From: Amphibalanus amphitrite
Lineage: Eukaryota > Arthropoda > Thecostraca > Balanomorpha > Balanidae
Length of the DNA: 64,000 nucleotides
Assembly: GCF_019059575.1 (NCBI RefSeq)
Contig: NW_024881564.1
Location: 992,001 to 1,056,000, forward strand
Reading direction: 5' to 3'
The notes below the pieces were generated by a model. It was not told the DNA's origin. It saw only the letters and a list, made by a program, of their open reading frames with translations, and made no database searches. The position numbers and the translations under genes are program-made. The stretch's first letter is position 1. Each line of letters opens with the position of its first letter. Of the stretch, positions 21,448-34,821 are shown one piece after another.

Positions 21448-22555
21448 TTATCTAGGTCCTAGGAGCTTATATCTCTGTATTGCACACACGGTGAGCAGAC
21501 AAGCCTCTGCCACGCCATACCTTCTTTGGCCCATATCAGTGAGCAGCTGATGTAGTCTGCCTGATTTTCGACATGTGTGAGGCTGGCGATGATTGCGTCT
21601 GCAGCGTCCCATGCGTAAGCCAAGCTGCCGAGAGCCATGCCAGCTAGTTGGAAGAGCTTCAGTTCAGCTAGCAAGTGCAGGTAGTAGCCATCCAGCAAGT
21701 CTGGCAGGAGGCACTTTCACCAACTTCTCAGGCGTTGACGAGATGGAGTGCCTGGGGTGTGTGCGCACCAAAAAGCAGCAACTGTATGCGCAGAACATTG
21801 GCGTAACCTGGATGAATGAAAGACAGAGGGAGTCAGGAGTACAGGGGTAGACAACTGATATAGGCGAGGGGAGCACTGGAGACTATAGTTCAACAACTCT
21901 AAGAAAGAACGAAGCTAAGCCTAAGGTGCCTCAAAGCACTTAACACATGCATTGAACATTGGATAGCCCACCTGCGCTTAAATTTGACTGAAATTATCTC
22001 AGGCGTATTGGAAGTGTATTTAGGGCCTTGTTGGAAGTTATCTTCAGAGACATGTGCATCAATAACTATTGCACTTCAACTTCAAAGCTGTTCTTTCTTA
22101 GCACCTAGCTTTGTCAGACGACCATATGAAAGCCATCTGCAGCACAAATGGATGGAACAATAGCCTGAGGAGGTACTGGTATAAGTCACATTTATGAGGA
22201 TCCATATTGAAGAAATTGTGATAAATGGCTCCCTTTCCCTCCTCATTGGAAGGAAGATGATGGTGACCCTGCCACTTTTTTCTACTAAGGAAAATAATCA
22301 TACAAAATGAATAAAACTTATTACTAATGGATTTACAAACTGTCACCTAAGTTAAAACATGCTGTCTACAACACAACAGCTTGAAAGCAAGTTTACCCAA
22401 CCCACAAACAACCAACATTGCAGTTTCTGCGGGCGCCTGCGGGTAGCGCCTATCCTTTGTTGCAAAAACAGAATACGTGCATATGCCCACTCATGCGACA
22501 TCTGCCTTAATAATATGACAATGGCCTGGGCTGGCGCCCTGGTGGGTTGTTAAAG
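21448..22555. other. Intron 3, nothing recognised
   Basis: Mixed composition with no supported exon, repeat or RNA gene. A short GC-rich open frame at 21593-21850 lacks any recognisable domain and is not splice-bounded. Confidence 0.35.
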
Positions 22556-22675
22556 CTGGACCCATCCAGTGGACAGGCCACTCATCCCCAACACTGCAAC
22601 CGGCTACGGGAGTGCTCTAGTCCTATACGGGAGCTAACCACATGAGCTAAAGTTGTTCGTCCAGCCCAGAACAAG
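22556..22675 (-). repeat. Possible tRNA-derived SINE fragment
   Basis: On the minus strand the sequence reads TAGCTCATGTGGTTAGCTCC, which fits a polymerase III A box (TRGC..A...GG), and about 40 bp further GGTTGCAGTGTTGGGGA, a degenerate B box. It is not a functional tRNA: the acceptor stem and T arm do not pair. The call is tentative. Confidence 0.3.
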
Positions 22676-23296
22676 ATGTTGTGGCATGGAAAAGGATTTG
22701 ACTATCCCGAGGATGAAATTGACGGAACAGGGGGGGGGAGGAGCGTCACAAAAAGACTAGGCCCTGGGCAGGGGCCAAGGGATTTATACAGCTTTGGGGT
22801 AGAATACCTCCATACATTGAAGTATAATTGTTACAAAATTGACAAACAGATCATAACAACATCAACTACATACCTTTGCCCCGGTTTTTGAATCTCAATT
22901 AAACCATTTAAACCAAGGAAAAGAAGATAAAATACAAAATCAGCCAGCCTAGCACTAATAAATGATAACCTCTCAAGATAAAATATAGGTTTTAAAAGTA
23001 GGTACCTACTACCTACCTTTCATTATCAGTCCCGTCAACCTATCTACAGCATTTTTGTCAAAATGAAATCTAAAATCAGAAAAATCTTGTCCAAAATACG
23101 TGCAAAATACACAACGGCATACACGGCATTATTTACAAGTTAAACAAGTGTTCTCTGTTAGCAAATAAAACGCCGTTCGACCAATCCATTGCCAACGCTT
23201 GCGTCTGCTAGCGACAAATATCTCGTTAGCAGCATTTACTGCGCGCAACTGCGGGTGTGTAATCATGATCGGCAGTTTTCAATACCAAATTTCGTA

Positions 23297-23790
23297 AAGT
23301 TGCAACGTTTATTTTGTTTCACAACTGATACCAATAGATAGAAAATTTAATCTAATTTAGTATACTATTCAAAATAGACCCCAACTCAGTCTCGTTTCTG
23401 AGTATTTTGCCATTAAGTGTCACAGTGTGACCTTGAGCAGCAAGAAACCTAGTACATTCTAGACAAAAAATATACAATACAACACCACAACTGCAATAAA
23501 ACATGCATATTTGGAAAGGAAACGCAATTTTCATTTTGTTGAGGTCATTTTGCAAGCTCACTCTTGACATATTTACCAAATATCAATGTTTTTGTTCAGA
23601 ACTGTTCAGTACCATAAATTCTAAGTTTTAGATTCGGAAGCAGATTGGCTAAAGTTCCAACGTTTGTTTCGTTTCAGTATTTTGATATGTTATAGTGTAT
23701 GCAATTTCGTATATGTTGGTGTTTTTTTTTAGACCCCAACTCGACTTCGTTTTTTAGAAATATTATATTTAGTGGAGCATTGTGACCATG
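23297..23790. repeat. Diverged tandem duplication, period about 354 bp
   Basis: AAAGTTGCAACGTTTATTTT at 23297 recurs as AAAGTTCCAACGTTTGTTTC at 23651. About 75 bp further on, both have AGACCCCAACTC followed by a TTCGTTT-like stretch and a GTGACC block. A third weaker echo is near 23905. It is an old low-identity tandem repeat in AT-rich sequence. Confidence 0.5.
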
Positions 23791-24299
23791 GACAACAATG
23801 GTGGCTATGTAATCAACGTCAACTAAATGCAGTTTGCAACATTAAAAAGGCAACGAGACACCCAAAATCTGAAAGATAATTTAATTTTGATATTTATTGA
23901 CCATAATTTAAGCCCCAAGTCACTGAAATTACTCGACAATTCATGGTAGAGCATTGGCAGGTCAGGTAGGCTGAACAGCTCAGAACCATGGTAATTTCGA
24001 AATTCAACAAAAGTGAGTTGGCCTTTGATATTACTTTTTGTCCTTTAATTTTAAATTTTGATTGTGAAAAATCAATCTTGTCTATGAACAATCATTGCAA
24101 CTTTAGATATATAATTTTTGAAATGGCGGAAATAGCCAACAATTTATTTTCGTTAATGCTTCGCAGATTCATACATAGCGTGCTCTCTGATCATAAATCA
24201 AAAATATATATACAAATAATAAAACTCATTGGAATTTGTTGTTTAGTTCTCTTTTTTAGACCTAAAGGGTCAGCTGAAAATAGTGGTCAAAATACCTTA

Positions 24300-27289
24300 G
24301 TGTTGTAATTTCGAACCGGTTTTACCTAGTTCTCTATATACCGTGATGCACTGCACGCCCAGGCTTAGCCTGACCTTATCAGAGTCCCATCATTGGGATG
24401 GACGGGTAGCATTAGACACCCAGTAATGGCCGCGGGACGATGGCGGCGTTATAACAACTGATATGAGGCCGTATTCGGCCTCGGGAGAGATCATCTAACA
24501 AACTTCTGCGTCGATTTTGGTTGATTTTCGCATTTTGTAGTGTTAAATGATAACGAAGACTGAATTGAAACTGAATAAAATAGTATAACAGGGATTTGAT
24601 GTATGAGCCAGGGCTACAGGAAGTTTTGAAAATGAAAGAAAATCAAAATAAACAAGCGAATTATTTTGCATCCTGCTATTGCCCAAAATGTCAAAATTCT
24701 GACATTTCTAGTCAAATGTGAAAACACATTCAGTTTGATGTCGAAACGTGACCGAGCTCGAAATACGCTATGCGGAAGGGCTTCTTCCGTCTTACGGGAA
24801 ATCACTCACTTATCTCGGCGGCTCAGACCGCGCATGAATTTCAATCGCCACCGTATCGGCGGCCTGGTGTGTGCTCAGGCGCGTCCTCTCGGAGCCGGAG
24901 GCCACCTCAGACTCAGCACCGACCTCAGGTGTCTGTCGGCCTGCACCGAAGTTCAGATGAAGCCATCAGCGGGCGCTCAGACGGGTAACTGGCCAACACA
25001 GTTGGCACGGGCACCGCCGTCAGCCGGCGATCGCGGCCAGAGACGTTGATTGATTCAGGTCAGAACTCGCCAGCCGAACGATGCTTGGTGTTATTGAACC
25101 GTTTGTGCCGGACGCGGGAGGCTGACTTTCGTTTGAAGTCGGAGAAGGTGACTATTGGCCCGACCATGATATGACTGAGTTGGTTCTGTTCGGCCCTGAT
25201 TGGACTGGGCGATCGATCCGCTCCCGGCCCTGTTTTGCCTCAGGTGTCGGTCGGACCGACTGCCGTTCGACGCTAGTTTTGCGGGTCGGCGGAAGCGGCG
25301 AGCTCCCTGTGGTACCATTACCTCAGCTCGTCCGGAAATGGTCCTTCGGCTGGGGAGGCAGAATTGCAATGCAGCTCAGAACGCGCCGTAAAATGCACTC
25401 GTTTCATTATTTACAATGAAGCGGATGGAATGTGGATGATGCCATAATAGTGCAGACTGGAAGAGTGCAGTTATTAATCAAATAAGTAGACAAGATAAAG
25501 CGAAGCACTACTGACGGCGTATAAAGCCTTCCAAAGCGCTTGTACAATGGGTGTTAGACAGTTGGTCGCTATGCTGTTGTCTAGTGTTATCTATGGTCGC
25601 AGGGTCGGGATCGCCCCTTTTGTGCTTGGGTGGACGATAGCCGATGGTATACGGTCATGTGATTATGTCTATGGCCCCTGCTAGCTGCTGCTTGGTTGCA
25701 CGGTTGACAACATGGAAGGTAGCCGGTGGGCGGTGGACGTTGGACGACCGTGCACTGCTAGCCCCTGTAATTAAGCCGCCCACTGCCCCATGGTGCCCTG
25801 GTGGAGGGTGGGCGGCCATGCCAGGCCTGTGTCGGTGCCGCCGGCGGCGCCAGCTCTGTATCCATCGTTCGGGAGAGGTTAAGCAAACATCGAGCGCCTT
25901 CGACGTCCGATGACAGCTAGTCTCTGTCGACATTCGACCCCTCCCTCCTCTCCCTGGGGGGCGGGTACGTCAGAGAGAGGCGACGTGGAAGCCACGGGGG
26001 CGACCGCCCTGAGTCGGGAGGATTTCTGTTCACAATCCTAGCTGTGCTTGGACATTTATGACCGTCTCCCACCGAGAAATCGTGTCTATTTCGGGTTCGT
26101 GCTCCCTGGTGGGCTGGAGGCGCGGCTCGTGAACCCTAAGCCCCCCCCTGAGGGACGAGCTTCGGAGCTGCTCTGTCTCGCCTACCTCCTTGATAGCTGA
26201 AGAGTTCTGGCCGGCACGCCTGGTGGATGGATAAAGCCGGGTACGGTATTCATCATAAAGGCCGACCGACAATGGCACCGGCACGACGCGCCCGATCAAA
26301 GGGAGTTCGAGCCCGTCGCTCCCGACTCGCAGCGGCGCGCTCTGCGTGATTATTTCTCGACGGCCTTTGTCGATGGGTGCCGCGAACGGCCTGAGATGAG
26401 CTGAGAAACGGTTTTTCCTCTCGCCGACGGCGGACCATTATCGTTGAAAGTGAAATGGAGATAAGGATCAGTGAAACTTTTGTGCGAAATGGCGACAGCT
26501 AATGTGAGTTTTATGCCGATGCGCAGCTTTCTGGCAACCGGCGAGTAACTTGATCTTTAAGTTAGGTTGGTAGTTAATCCGATGGTGCTGCTGCATGTCA
26601 GAAAATGTCATGCTTGAGGTGTTTCCCACAGAATCCATTACTCCAGGGCCCGGACAAATGACACAGTAAATGCCATCACAATCGGATTTCCAGCCTGCGC
26701 TCAGTACAGAATCCATTTGTAATGCACGTCTACTTACAGAAGTAAGTACCTGCCGAAAATGGTTATTCTCTTTCGTGATGCAATCGACGCAAAGGCATGT
26801 CATGAAATATGCAGGCGATGTATGCAAGATTGCATAGTAGCCCTGGAGGAAGGTAACTTTTACTGGACTTTTACTGGCCTGTGTGAGCTCCCTCATTTCA
26901 TGAAGTAAGCGTCCACGTGAGATATTTCGTATGCAATGCTTTAGAAAGATCACACGTCCTGTTATCACTTAATTAGTCAGCAATGCACAACTCCGGGCTT
27001 TCGCACGAACTCCTGCGCCTTCTGACATCTCTGTCGGCCTGTATTTTGGTGCCGACCGAGCGGCGTCATTGACGCGAGGTGTCACGGTCGGATGGTCTGT
27101 GCCACGTCAGCTAGTCGCCGCCCCTGCTCTGTTACGTCGACTGTCACCCCTCGTATGAGCCTGCCGACATCGCCGGCTCTGTTCAGCTTTGTCAGTTTAC
27201 GCCGATAGGGGAGCTGGGAGGTCTCCTGAAAAGCCTCGGGGGCGGCACGAGCGTCCTGGCTGAGGTGGTCGGCCCAGGCCAATGGGCGG

Positions 27290-27291
<2 letters not shown>
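24300..27291. other. Intron 3, CpG-richer patch, no supported gene
   Basis: CpG-rich stretches lie at 24780-25350 and 26280-26440. A 166-codon open frame on the minus strand (26468-26968) starts MITGRVIFLKHCIRNISRGR and is Cys/His-containing, but shows no family resemblance, is not splice-bounded, and may be chance or a decayed element. Nothing else could be supported. Confidence 0.35.
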
Positions 27292-27598
<307 letters not shown>

Positions 27599-28521
27599 GA
27601 GGGGAGTTGGAGTGATGACGTCAGAGTGCGATGACAGGCACCAGACAGAGTGACAGTCGGTCGTATTTGTGTGACATGCCGGTGATGACAGGCTCTGAAC
27701 GAGAATAGTTCGCTGAGCGCGAACGGCGCTCGACCGGGTGGTAAATTAGGCGAAATGTTAGCGCTTTGGTGTCAAGGAGCCAAGGGAATTGAACGATGGA
27801 CGGATCACGATGGATAGGAGAAGTACAACGCTAGATATATTGAAAAAAAATGATGAAGAACTTGAAACAAAGGCAGAACACAGCAGATATAATCAATGCA
27901 ACAATGAATAGATGATGAATTATTTGCCTGTTGCAAATATTTCTCCTCTCTCGACTGCTTCACAACCACATCGGCTTTCAACATTTCATCTAGGCAACAG
28001 GCCCGACGTCCGCAACCTTTTCAAGAGAACATGCGTTTGTATAGAATTTCCTTTGGAACTCAGTCGACCACAGCCTCACTTCTTTCGCAAATTGTCTTCA
28101 ATGAGACTTTGAGGCAAAGGGCCTCCGCGACACAAGCTGGAGCCAACTTTGGAAATTGCGTGTTCTCCCCAGCCAAACCGTAGCAACACGACCACTTGGC
28201 CTTCCGCGGTATTGAAAACGGACAAAAACTTGTCCACACTGCGGCAGGCTCTACGCTGCTGTCCGTTCATCCAAAGTCGATCGACTTGCCTGTGTTGGGA
28301 TCGTAACGACTGTTCTCGTCCGTCTAGAAAGAAGTCAGCAAGTCGATTTATATGGTTATTCATTCCCTGGATAACCAATTTTTTCAGAATCTATATTTTG
28401 TATCATGTTAATTCCCTATAAGAAAATACAGTGACTTGGTAGGTACAACGTTTTCGAACAATTAAGTCGAATCTAGTGAGCTGGCAAAATCTCATTTACC
28501 AATTTCATTTACCTATCGATT

Positions 28522-29708
28522 TTAACCTTCGCCCCAGTGGGGGGGGGGGGCATATGTTACCACCCTGTCGCGTTTTTTGCGTGTAAATAAAAAACCGCGG
28601 CGCGTAGCGCCGCGCCGCTTGGGGTAGCTTTTGGTACATCAATTTTGGACAATGTGTGGAATTTTTGACCCCAGGTCATGTCAGGTCAGGTCACCAGGTC
28701 AAGTTAACTGACCAAGCCTAAAAAAGTTTGCGATCATGTCCAGCCTGCAGTGTTTGTCAGAAAGGTTTCAAACTTGGTGGATTGCATGATGTTATAGACG
28801 CCTACAATTTTTATATCTCTGATTTTTTATATCTGTGACCTAAGGTCAGGTCAGTGTCGTGACCTTACCATTATAAGGCAATGGAGAAAAATGAAAATGT
28901 CTCTAGATCCGTGTGTACGCATAGGAACAGTCCAAATATTTCAGAATCACAATGATTTGGACCACCCGTGATGACCAAGGTGTCATTTTTGCTGATAGCC
29001 TCTAGAAAGGTCATCCGAGGTCATTTGAGGCTACAAACAGATTTTTGCCAATAACTCTCGATTGGAAAGAGATAGAACGCTGGGGATGGCTTCATTGTGT
29101 TTGTCTTGCCGAGACGCATCGACTGATATGCAACATGACCTTTTCCGGTCAGGTCATGACCTTGACCTGAGGTCAAATTTTTAAGTTGACCTTTCAAGGT
29201 CAAATTATAGTTCATTCGACGCGTCTCGGCGAGAGGAACACGATTCTGGCAATAGAAAGGTCGTGGCTTTTTTTAGTCTAAAGTTATTGTCGAAAAACAC
29301 TTTTCGTAAAAACAGCTATTTTTGGAGTTTTTGCCCTCTGGAGGCTAAACCGTTGACCTGAGGTCAATTTTGATGATGACCTTTTTATAAGAAGAGTTTA
29401 AAAGCTAACGATTGCTTTGCCATTCGTTTTTCTAGCTATCATAGTTCCTGAGATAAATGCATGTTTTCTGAGAAATATAATGACATTTGGCAAAATTTGA
29501 CCTTTGATGACCTCCAGTGACCCCAATATTGTTCTAAAATGAGAATGACCGAGTACTTTCAAACGTACGCATTGAGAGCTATCGACTGCTTTTTACCGCG
29601 TCTTCCTAGCCCTCTTAGTTTTTGAGTTAGAGGTGGGTGGTAACATATGCCCCCCCCCCCCCCCACTAGGGCGAAGTTGGCTGAGACCGCCACTGGGGCG
29701 CGGGTTAA
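28522..29708. mobile_element. TTAA-flanked AGGTCA-rich element, copy 3
   Basis: Ends: TTAACCTTCGCCCCAGTGG at 28522 and, inverted, TTAACCCGCGCCCCAGTGG ending at 29708; 1187 bp. The subterminal motif GGGGCATATGTTACCACC near the left end recurs as its inverse complement near the right (29634-29660), so the two ends pair. A GC stem lies at about 28586-28622. It has the same orientation as copy 2. Confidence 0.85.
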
Positions 29709-30531
29709 TCATAAGTTCACGTATGAAACGATGTTCATAATCCCGGTTACAAAATTGTGCTACTTAAACTTAGCTGTGTACACCATTTTATTTGCATGCC
29801 TAGCTTTAGGGAGCCGTTTCCCCAAAAGTCAGCAAAGTTTGACTGCGTCCGTGTTAGGAATCGGGTAGTGTTTGACCTATTACCAGTAGTCCGTTGAAGG
29901 AATGGCGGTGTCGCGTAGGTTCCAAGCCTGTAAAGGGACTTGTTACATTCCAGCCCACGTCGTCCATGGCAGCGCACGGTTCGTGAAAATCAGCGCGGCC
30001 ACGATAGCCGACTGGAAGGGGTCACAGGGGACATTTGTGTGAAATTTTAACCACGTCAGACCTGGTCATGTCCATCGGACTGGCAGTCCGAGGCGAGACT
30101 CAGTCTACGATCGCTTGGAAAGCGACAATTCCGGGCCTGCAACGTGAATGCAGTAATCCATATAAAGTAATTACCTATCGGCTCATGGATAGAGGTATTG
30201 CAGGTTGCATGCGAAATTCCAAGAAGCTAGTACCTAATTGTTGGAATTCCGGTGGATTAAGTCTAGGCTCGCCCAGACCATCTGTTAAGGCCGCTGATGG
30301 GCTATTCGGATGCGCGGGAGCTTTACTGTTGGCGCCACCTGGTCGGCCGAATTAGCATTTAGACAGGCAGAGTGGCGCTCGCCTGTCGACAATGACGGCG
30401 CAGCGACGGCGCCGCGCGTCTCCCACCGACCACCTCTGCAGCCGCAGACTAGATGACCTGTCAGGCACAGAATGGGTTCAGGCCAGCAACAAAACAGCCT
30501 GTTTTGTTCAACGTTGATGATGTCGCTTGCT
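29709..30531. other. Intron 3, nothing recognised
   Basis: No exon, repeat or RNA gene could be supported in this stretch. Confidence 0.35.
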
Positions 30532-30723
30532 TAAGCCTGAAACAGACTCTTTCCGCAGTCAGGAAATCGCATGCGGAACCTATTCGAATACATGGAAGCA
30601 CGCTCGCATCAATCGCGCGCACCTCCCGCGCAAGCGATTGATGCGAGAAGAATTGCATTGTATTTGGATAGGCTCTCGCATGCGATTTCCTGAACGCGGA
30701 AAGAGTCTGTTTGAGACTTTATG
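30532..30723. repeat. Imperfect inverted repeat (foldback), arms about 90 bp
   Basis: The left arm AAACAGACTCTTTCCGC..TCAGGAAATCGCATGCG..CTCGCATCAATCGC is matched in inverse complement by the right arm from GCGATTGATGCGAG at 30634. The arms are about 85% alike, and the centre near 30626-30633 is short. It could be a foldback MITE; no clear target duplication was read. Confidence 0.75.
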
Positions 30724-31198
30724 CGTGTATGGCATGAATCCTGTAATTTGAATCTGTTGTCGCCCTTAGCGTTCACGCGACACTTACGTTATTGCTGGAA
30801 TGGGTACACATTTGTTTGGATTGAGATCAGAGTACAAATTATGGGAGTGGGTACAGCGAGAATCGAAACATATCTGAAACGTTCGTCGGCGTAGCCTGCA
30901 TTTGGCGTACCTATCGGCTCCCGTGGCTCATAATGTTTCTATAAAAAAGAAAAATAGTTTGAATAGGAGCAGCAACTGAAAAGTTGATTGATTTTGTTAC
31001 AAGTTAGCCCACCAACTGCATCAAATGTTTTTAGATGGCTCCTTTCACTAAAATTGTACTACTTACGCGCTCCCTTATCAATGTCGTCAACTCTCAGGCG
31101 ACTGAGTTACCGGCATTGTCGTTGAAAACTCTGAAACTACCTCTGCCACCGTATAGTGATAGTTGTGTGTCTGCTGATGACGGCCTGTTCTGTTCCAG

Positions 31199-31246
31199 AG
31201 AGTCACCTGTATGGATCGGCACAAAGTTTGGCCGCGCCCGACACCG
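31199..31246 (+). CDS. Candidate alternative 5' exon W of the RhoGEF
   Basis: The acceptor-like CCTGTTCTGTTCCAG ends at 31198 and a perfect GTAAGT donor starts at 31247. In frame 0 it reads RVTC then MDRHKVWPRPTP, with an ATG at 31211 that could start translation. It ends on a complete codon, as required by exon X 520 bp downstream. No domain is seen, and it is only 48 bases, so this could be chance; the support is the consensus donor and the phase match. It cannot follow exon C directly, because exon C leaves one base over. Confidence 0.35.
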
Positions 31247-31765
31247 GTAAGTTTTCTGCAGCTCATTGAAATTGTTTGAGCAATGCACGTAATAACTCAA
31301 TAACTCAATAACTCCTGACCTAAGATGACCTGAGAGTTGAGACTTGAAATTTTGTGTGAAGGTGTCAAATTGATGTCCGGGATGATGCTGAAAATTTGGC
31401 GGCAACAGAGCGCGTTAAAATGAGAACGTCGTTAAGCAAGATTACCCAAAACCATGAAAAGATTGTCATTAATGTGAACTCTTTTTGCATTGATTTAGAT
31501 ACTTCCGTATAATTCGCCTAATATGCACATTCATTCTTCGGCGATTGCATCGCTCGTAGATAATGCATGCTTGCTGCTATAGGTAGCAATCCGGAAAACA
31601 GCTACTTACTTACCAGAAGACTTGCAATGCCCCGTGCCACAACTTGTTATATTCTATCACATACGTCCTCTCGAGTATTGCACCAAATGCCTCAACTCCA
31701 ATTAAATGTCTTGTCACACTGAGGTCATATAGGTCTTCATGTTGCTAACACCTACCTCTCCCAAG

Positions 31766-31892
31766 AGTGACCTTTTGCTGAAAAGGCTAACACAATTTGC
31801 CATTGAGTGCATCCGGTTGAGAGAGCCCGTCCTTGGTTTCAGACTCCAACTGCTCAAGGAAAGGTCGGACGACGTGGTCCATCCTCAAACTG
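31766..31892 (+). CDS. Candidate alternative 5' exon X of the RhoGEF
   Basis: A pyrimidine-rich acceptor (CTACCTCTCCCAAG) ends at 31765 and the donor GTGAGTAG starts at 31893. It reads SDLLLKRLTQFAIECIRLRE, then PVLGFRLQLLKERSDDVVHPQT and one extra base, which completes a glycine codon with exon D (36924). The composition (amphipathic, helix-like, no stops) looks coding. An ATG at 31739, inside the putative intron, is also in frame and would make it a first exon. It is too short to be judged by length; no homologue is claimed. Confidence 0.45.
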
Positions 31893-34599
31893 GTGAGTAG
31901 CTACTCCAGCGGCGTCCTGCAGTGCCGACTGCATCCGCATGGTGACACTCGGTGTGACATTACGCATAGGTAGACGTGTTTGTTAGTGGAGAGGGTTGAG
32001 AAGGTGGGCCTTCTTGATGTATTATCTTTAAAAGGTGATTATATATACTAACTTTTGCTTTTATTAAAATTCACCCGTGTGCACTCTGCATACTATTTGT
32101 GTTTAAAGCTGGGGGGGGGGGGGAGGTGCCTGAAGGGCCTTAGCCGTTCTGCTTCTTATTGGGCATGAATTTCATGAAAACAAAGACCAGATGTTCGATC
32201 TGATTACGCGACAGTGTCGATTATACCCGAGTTATAAGCTGGCTGGACTATGATATGACATAATTTTAGGTCATTTATAACGACTTACGAGAATCCTTAA
32301 AGATGCCTTTTTGTTGCGACTGAAGAAGATTTTTCATTGGATTGTCACATTATGTCCAATTTCTCCATGATATCATGTATTCATCGGGGTGGTTCTCAGT
32401 ATTTTTGGCTGAACTGCATATATTACTGCTATTTGCACAACAACTGTCGTACTTTATTAACCAGTTGTAATGCAAAATGCCCCATGCTTTTATGAAAGAT
32501 ATAAGCCACACCGAATCACAATTATTGATGCATGCAGATATCAACTTTAATATTTGTAACATACCACGTTTAAGCAATCTATTTCAAGAACGCTATCAAT
32601 ATTCAACTCGCTTGAATCACTAGATCAGTAAATAAATCGTCAATTCTTTCTGTGACATTCCCCACGATCGCTGGTAGATAACTTTAAGTTAAAACCCAGT
32701 CCCTTCACGAACTATAATTGCTTATTCGTCGAAAGGCCCCCGGTGTTTCCATGAAACTTTTACGGAGCTCATGCACTGAACTAAATCCCATCATTGGATC
32801 CAGGATTTGTGCTGAACTATTGGTGAGAGTTAACATGGGAGGACCCGTTTTGCCACAGCAAGAACGCGTGACTCCACAATTATGGAGCCATTTGCTAGGA
32901 CCACATGGCCACCACTGGGCTCATATATCGAACCCGCACCAGTGTCAGGCTATTGTCGCGCCGTTATCCAATACTAAAAGCTTTCAGCTGGATTTTAGAC
33001 CCCGTTGGCAGCAGTACCTTTAATCAGTCAGCAATGACAATTCAGCTTGCGAAAGCTTAGGCCTTGGAAAATCGTTATGGTATTGCTATGAACGAACTTA
33101 GAGAAAAGTAAAGCTTGAAGGTAACAGTGAGTGAAAGTCTTTACGTTGAACATCGCACACGAATTATAACAGAAAACCTCATATTTAACAGTGCTGCCTT
33201 TGCTACATTTTTTAGGACCAATTATTCGACAGTTGATTATCCTTTTATTCCACAAATGATCAGCGGAGTTTCAAGTAGGTATGGCATGTATAGGTTTACT
33301 ATATTTTATCAATAACCGTTCAAGAAGTCCAAATATTTACCATTCCAAGGGCGCAATACGGTCCAATCATAGACAGAGGTCCATGGTCCATTTTTTTATC
33401 TTACCGCATTGCGATGGCGGCAGCGTCCGGAGCTCTCTGGCAGCGTCTCATGGGTGGCTTATCGTCATACCGCTGCCGAAAGGTCAGCGGAACACGGGCC
33501 CCGCTAATGGGGCGGCTGGCGCGCGGGCATCCAGACACAGCGCGGCCCGGACGCGCACCGGAAGGACACCAGTTCCGTCTCCCCCCCCCCCCCCCCCCCC
33601 CACCGGAACGGCTGGTCAATCTCGACACAGTCGACAGCCGCCCCCCGGGGCGACCCAAATGGCACTGGCGCCAGCCATCTGAGCCGTAAAGTGTCTTGGA
33701 GCTTATGCTGCCTTAGCGATAGCTCTCAGTGATATTGGAATACGCTGGTGGGCTTTACTCATGCCATTCCTTTTCATCGGCACGTACAATGGGCACCCAA
33801 ACGCTTTACTCAATACGCGCCAAGCTTCACAGTTGAAACATTTTCGTATGTTATGATATTTAAATACAAGGATTACCTACATACCTACCCTTATTCCACC
33901 TTCACGCAAATCGCACTGTTCTCAAGCTCCAACATCCATTCACCACACAATATTGTCTCCTCTGGCTGTCACTTCTCCCTCTCTTCTTCCTCTCTTTCTA
34001 GCTCTGACCTCTGCCAGCCTCCATAAAGCCCTGCCGCCTCAGCTGCTCCGCGACCGCAGCGGCTGAGCCGACAGGAGGGCGACAAAAACTGATGGAGCGA
34101 GCGGTGATCGTTGCTCGCAGTCACTCGCCGTCTCGTTTCCACTCGCGACGCTATCAATCCACTGCCCCCTGCTCCCCCCCCCCTCCTGCGGCATTGAGAA
34201 AGATCGATGGAAGAACGCACACGGCAGACTGCCACGCAGGCCAGTGAAAATTAACGCCTGGTGCTAATCGCGCAGAGAGGCGATTCGATGGCTGCATGCG
34301 CAGCGCCTTCATTTGAATCCCGACTTCCATACTTGCCTAACGTTCTTGATTAAGTTTCGTTTGAGTGACATCTTCAATTTTCGGGTTCATGGCAGTTGCT
34401 GATAGTGTCAGAGTGGAAATTGGCAGATAAGGACTTTGGAAACAAAGTTAATTGCCACTCAACCTCAATTCCTAAGTAAAATTGTTTAGTAATTTTGCAT
34501 AAATTTAGCAGTTGATGCTGACTGGCTTGAGTGCTTGACTCATACGCTCTAGTAAAGGCGCAACACATTTAGAAATATACCAAGAGTGACAAATTATCA
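31893..34599. other. Intron 3, homopolymer runs, no supported gene
   Basis: A G run lies near 32111-32123 and a C run near 33581-33601. A 91-codon frame starting at 33414 (MAAASGALWQRLMGGLSS) runs through the C run and shows no domain further on. A pyrimidine-rich tract lies at 33957-34020. No exon could be supported. Confidence 0.35.
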
Positions 34600-34821
34600 T
34601 TGACCTGAAATTTGAAATTTTTCGCTCAATCGGTGTACCTAAGGCGTTTGCCTTTTTTAAGGTAGATCCCTTGACGTGACATAATGACCTGACCTTGAAT
34701 AGACTATGTTTAATTTTTACACAATTTTCAGAAAAAAGGGATCATTGAGTAATGAGTATGCAAAAACCTTAATGGGGGGGGGGGGGGGTTAAAACGTCCC
34801 CACCGCCCCTGCGTGGGTTAA
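34600..34821. mobile_element. TTAA-flanked AGGTCA-rich element, 3' fragment
   Basis: Only one end is intact: a G run, then GTTAAAACGTCCCCACC, then CCCTGCGTGGGTTAA ending at 34821. Upstream, GGTGTACCTAAGGC and GACCTGACCTTGAAT resemble the corresponding parts of copies 5 and 6. The left end is missing or too diverged to place. Confidence 0.5.

Noticed and set aside
22556-22675. Functional tRNA gene on the minus strand
   Set aside because: Only an A box and a weak B box are visible; no cloverleaf can be drawn, so it is kept only as a possible SINE fragment.
26468-26968. 166-codon minus-strand frame with several Cys and His
   Set aside because: No family resemblance, no splice borders, and no second line of evidence; listed only as a note in the interval.
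33414-33689. Frame starting MAAASGALWQRLMGGLSS, resembling an organelle-targeted N-terminus
   Set aside because: It runs into a C homopolymer, has no recognisable continuation and no convincing donor.
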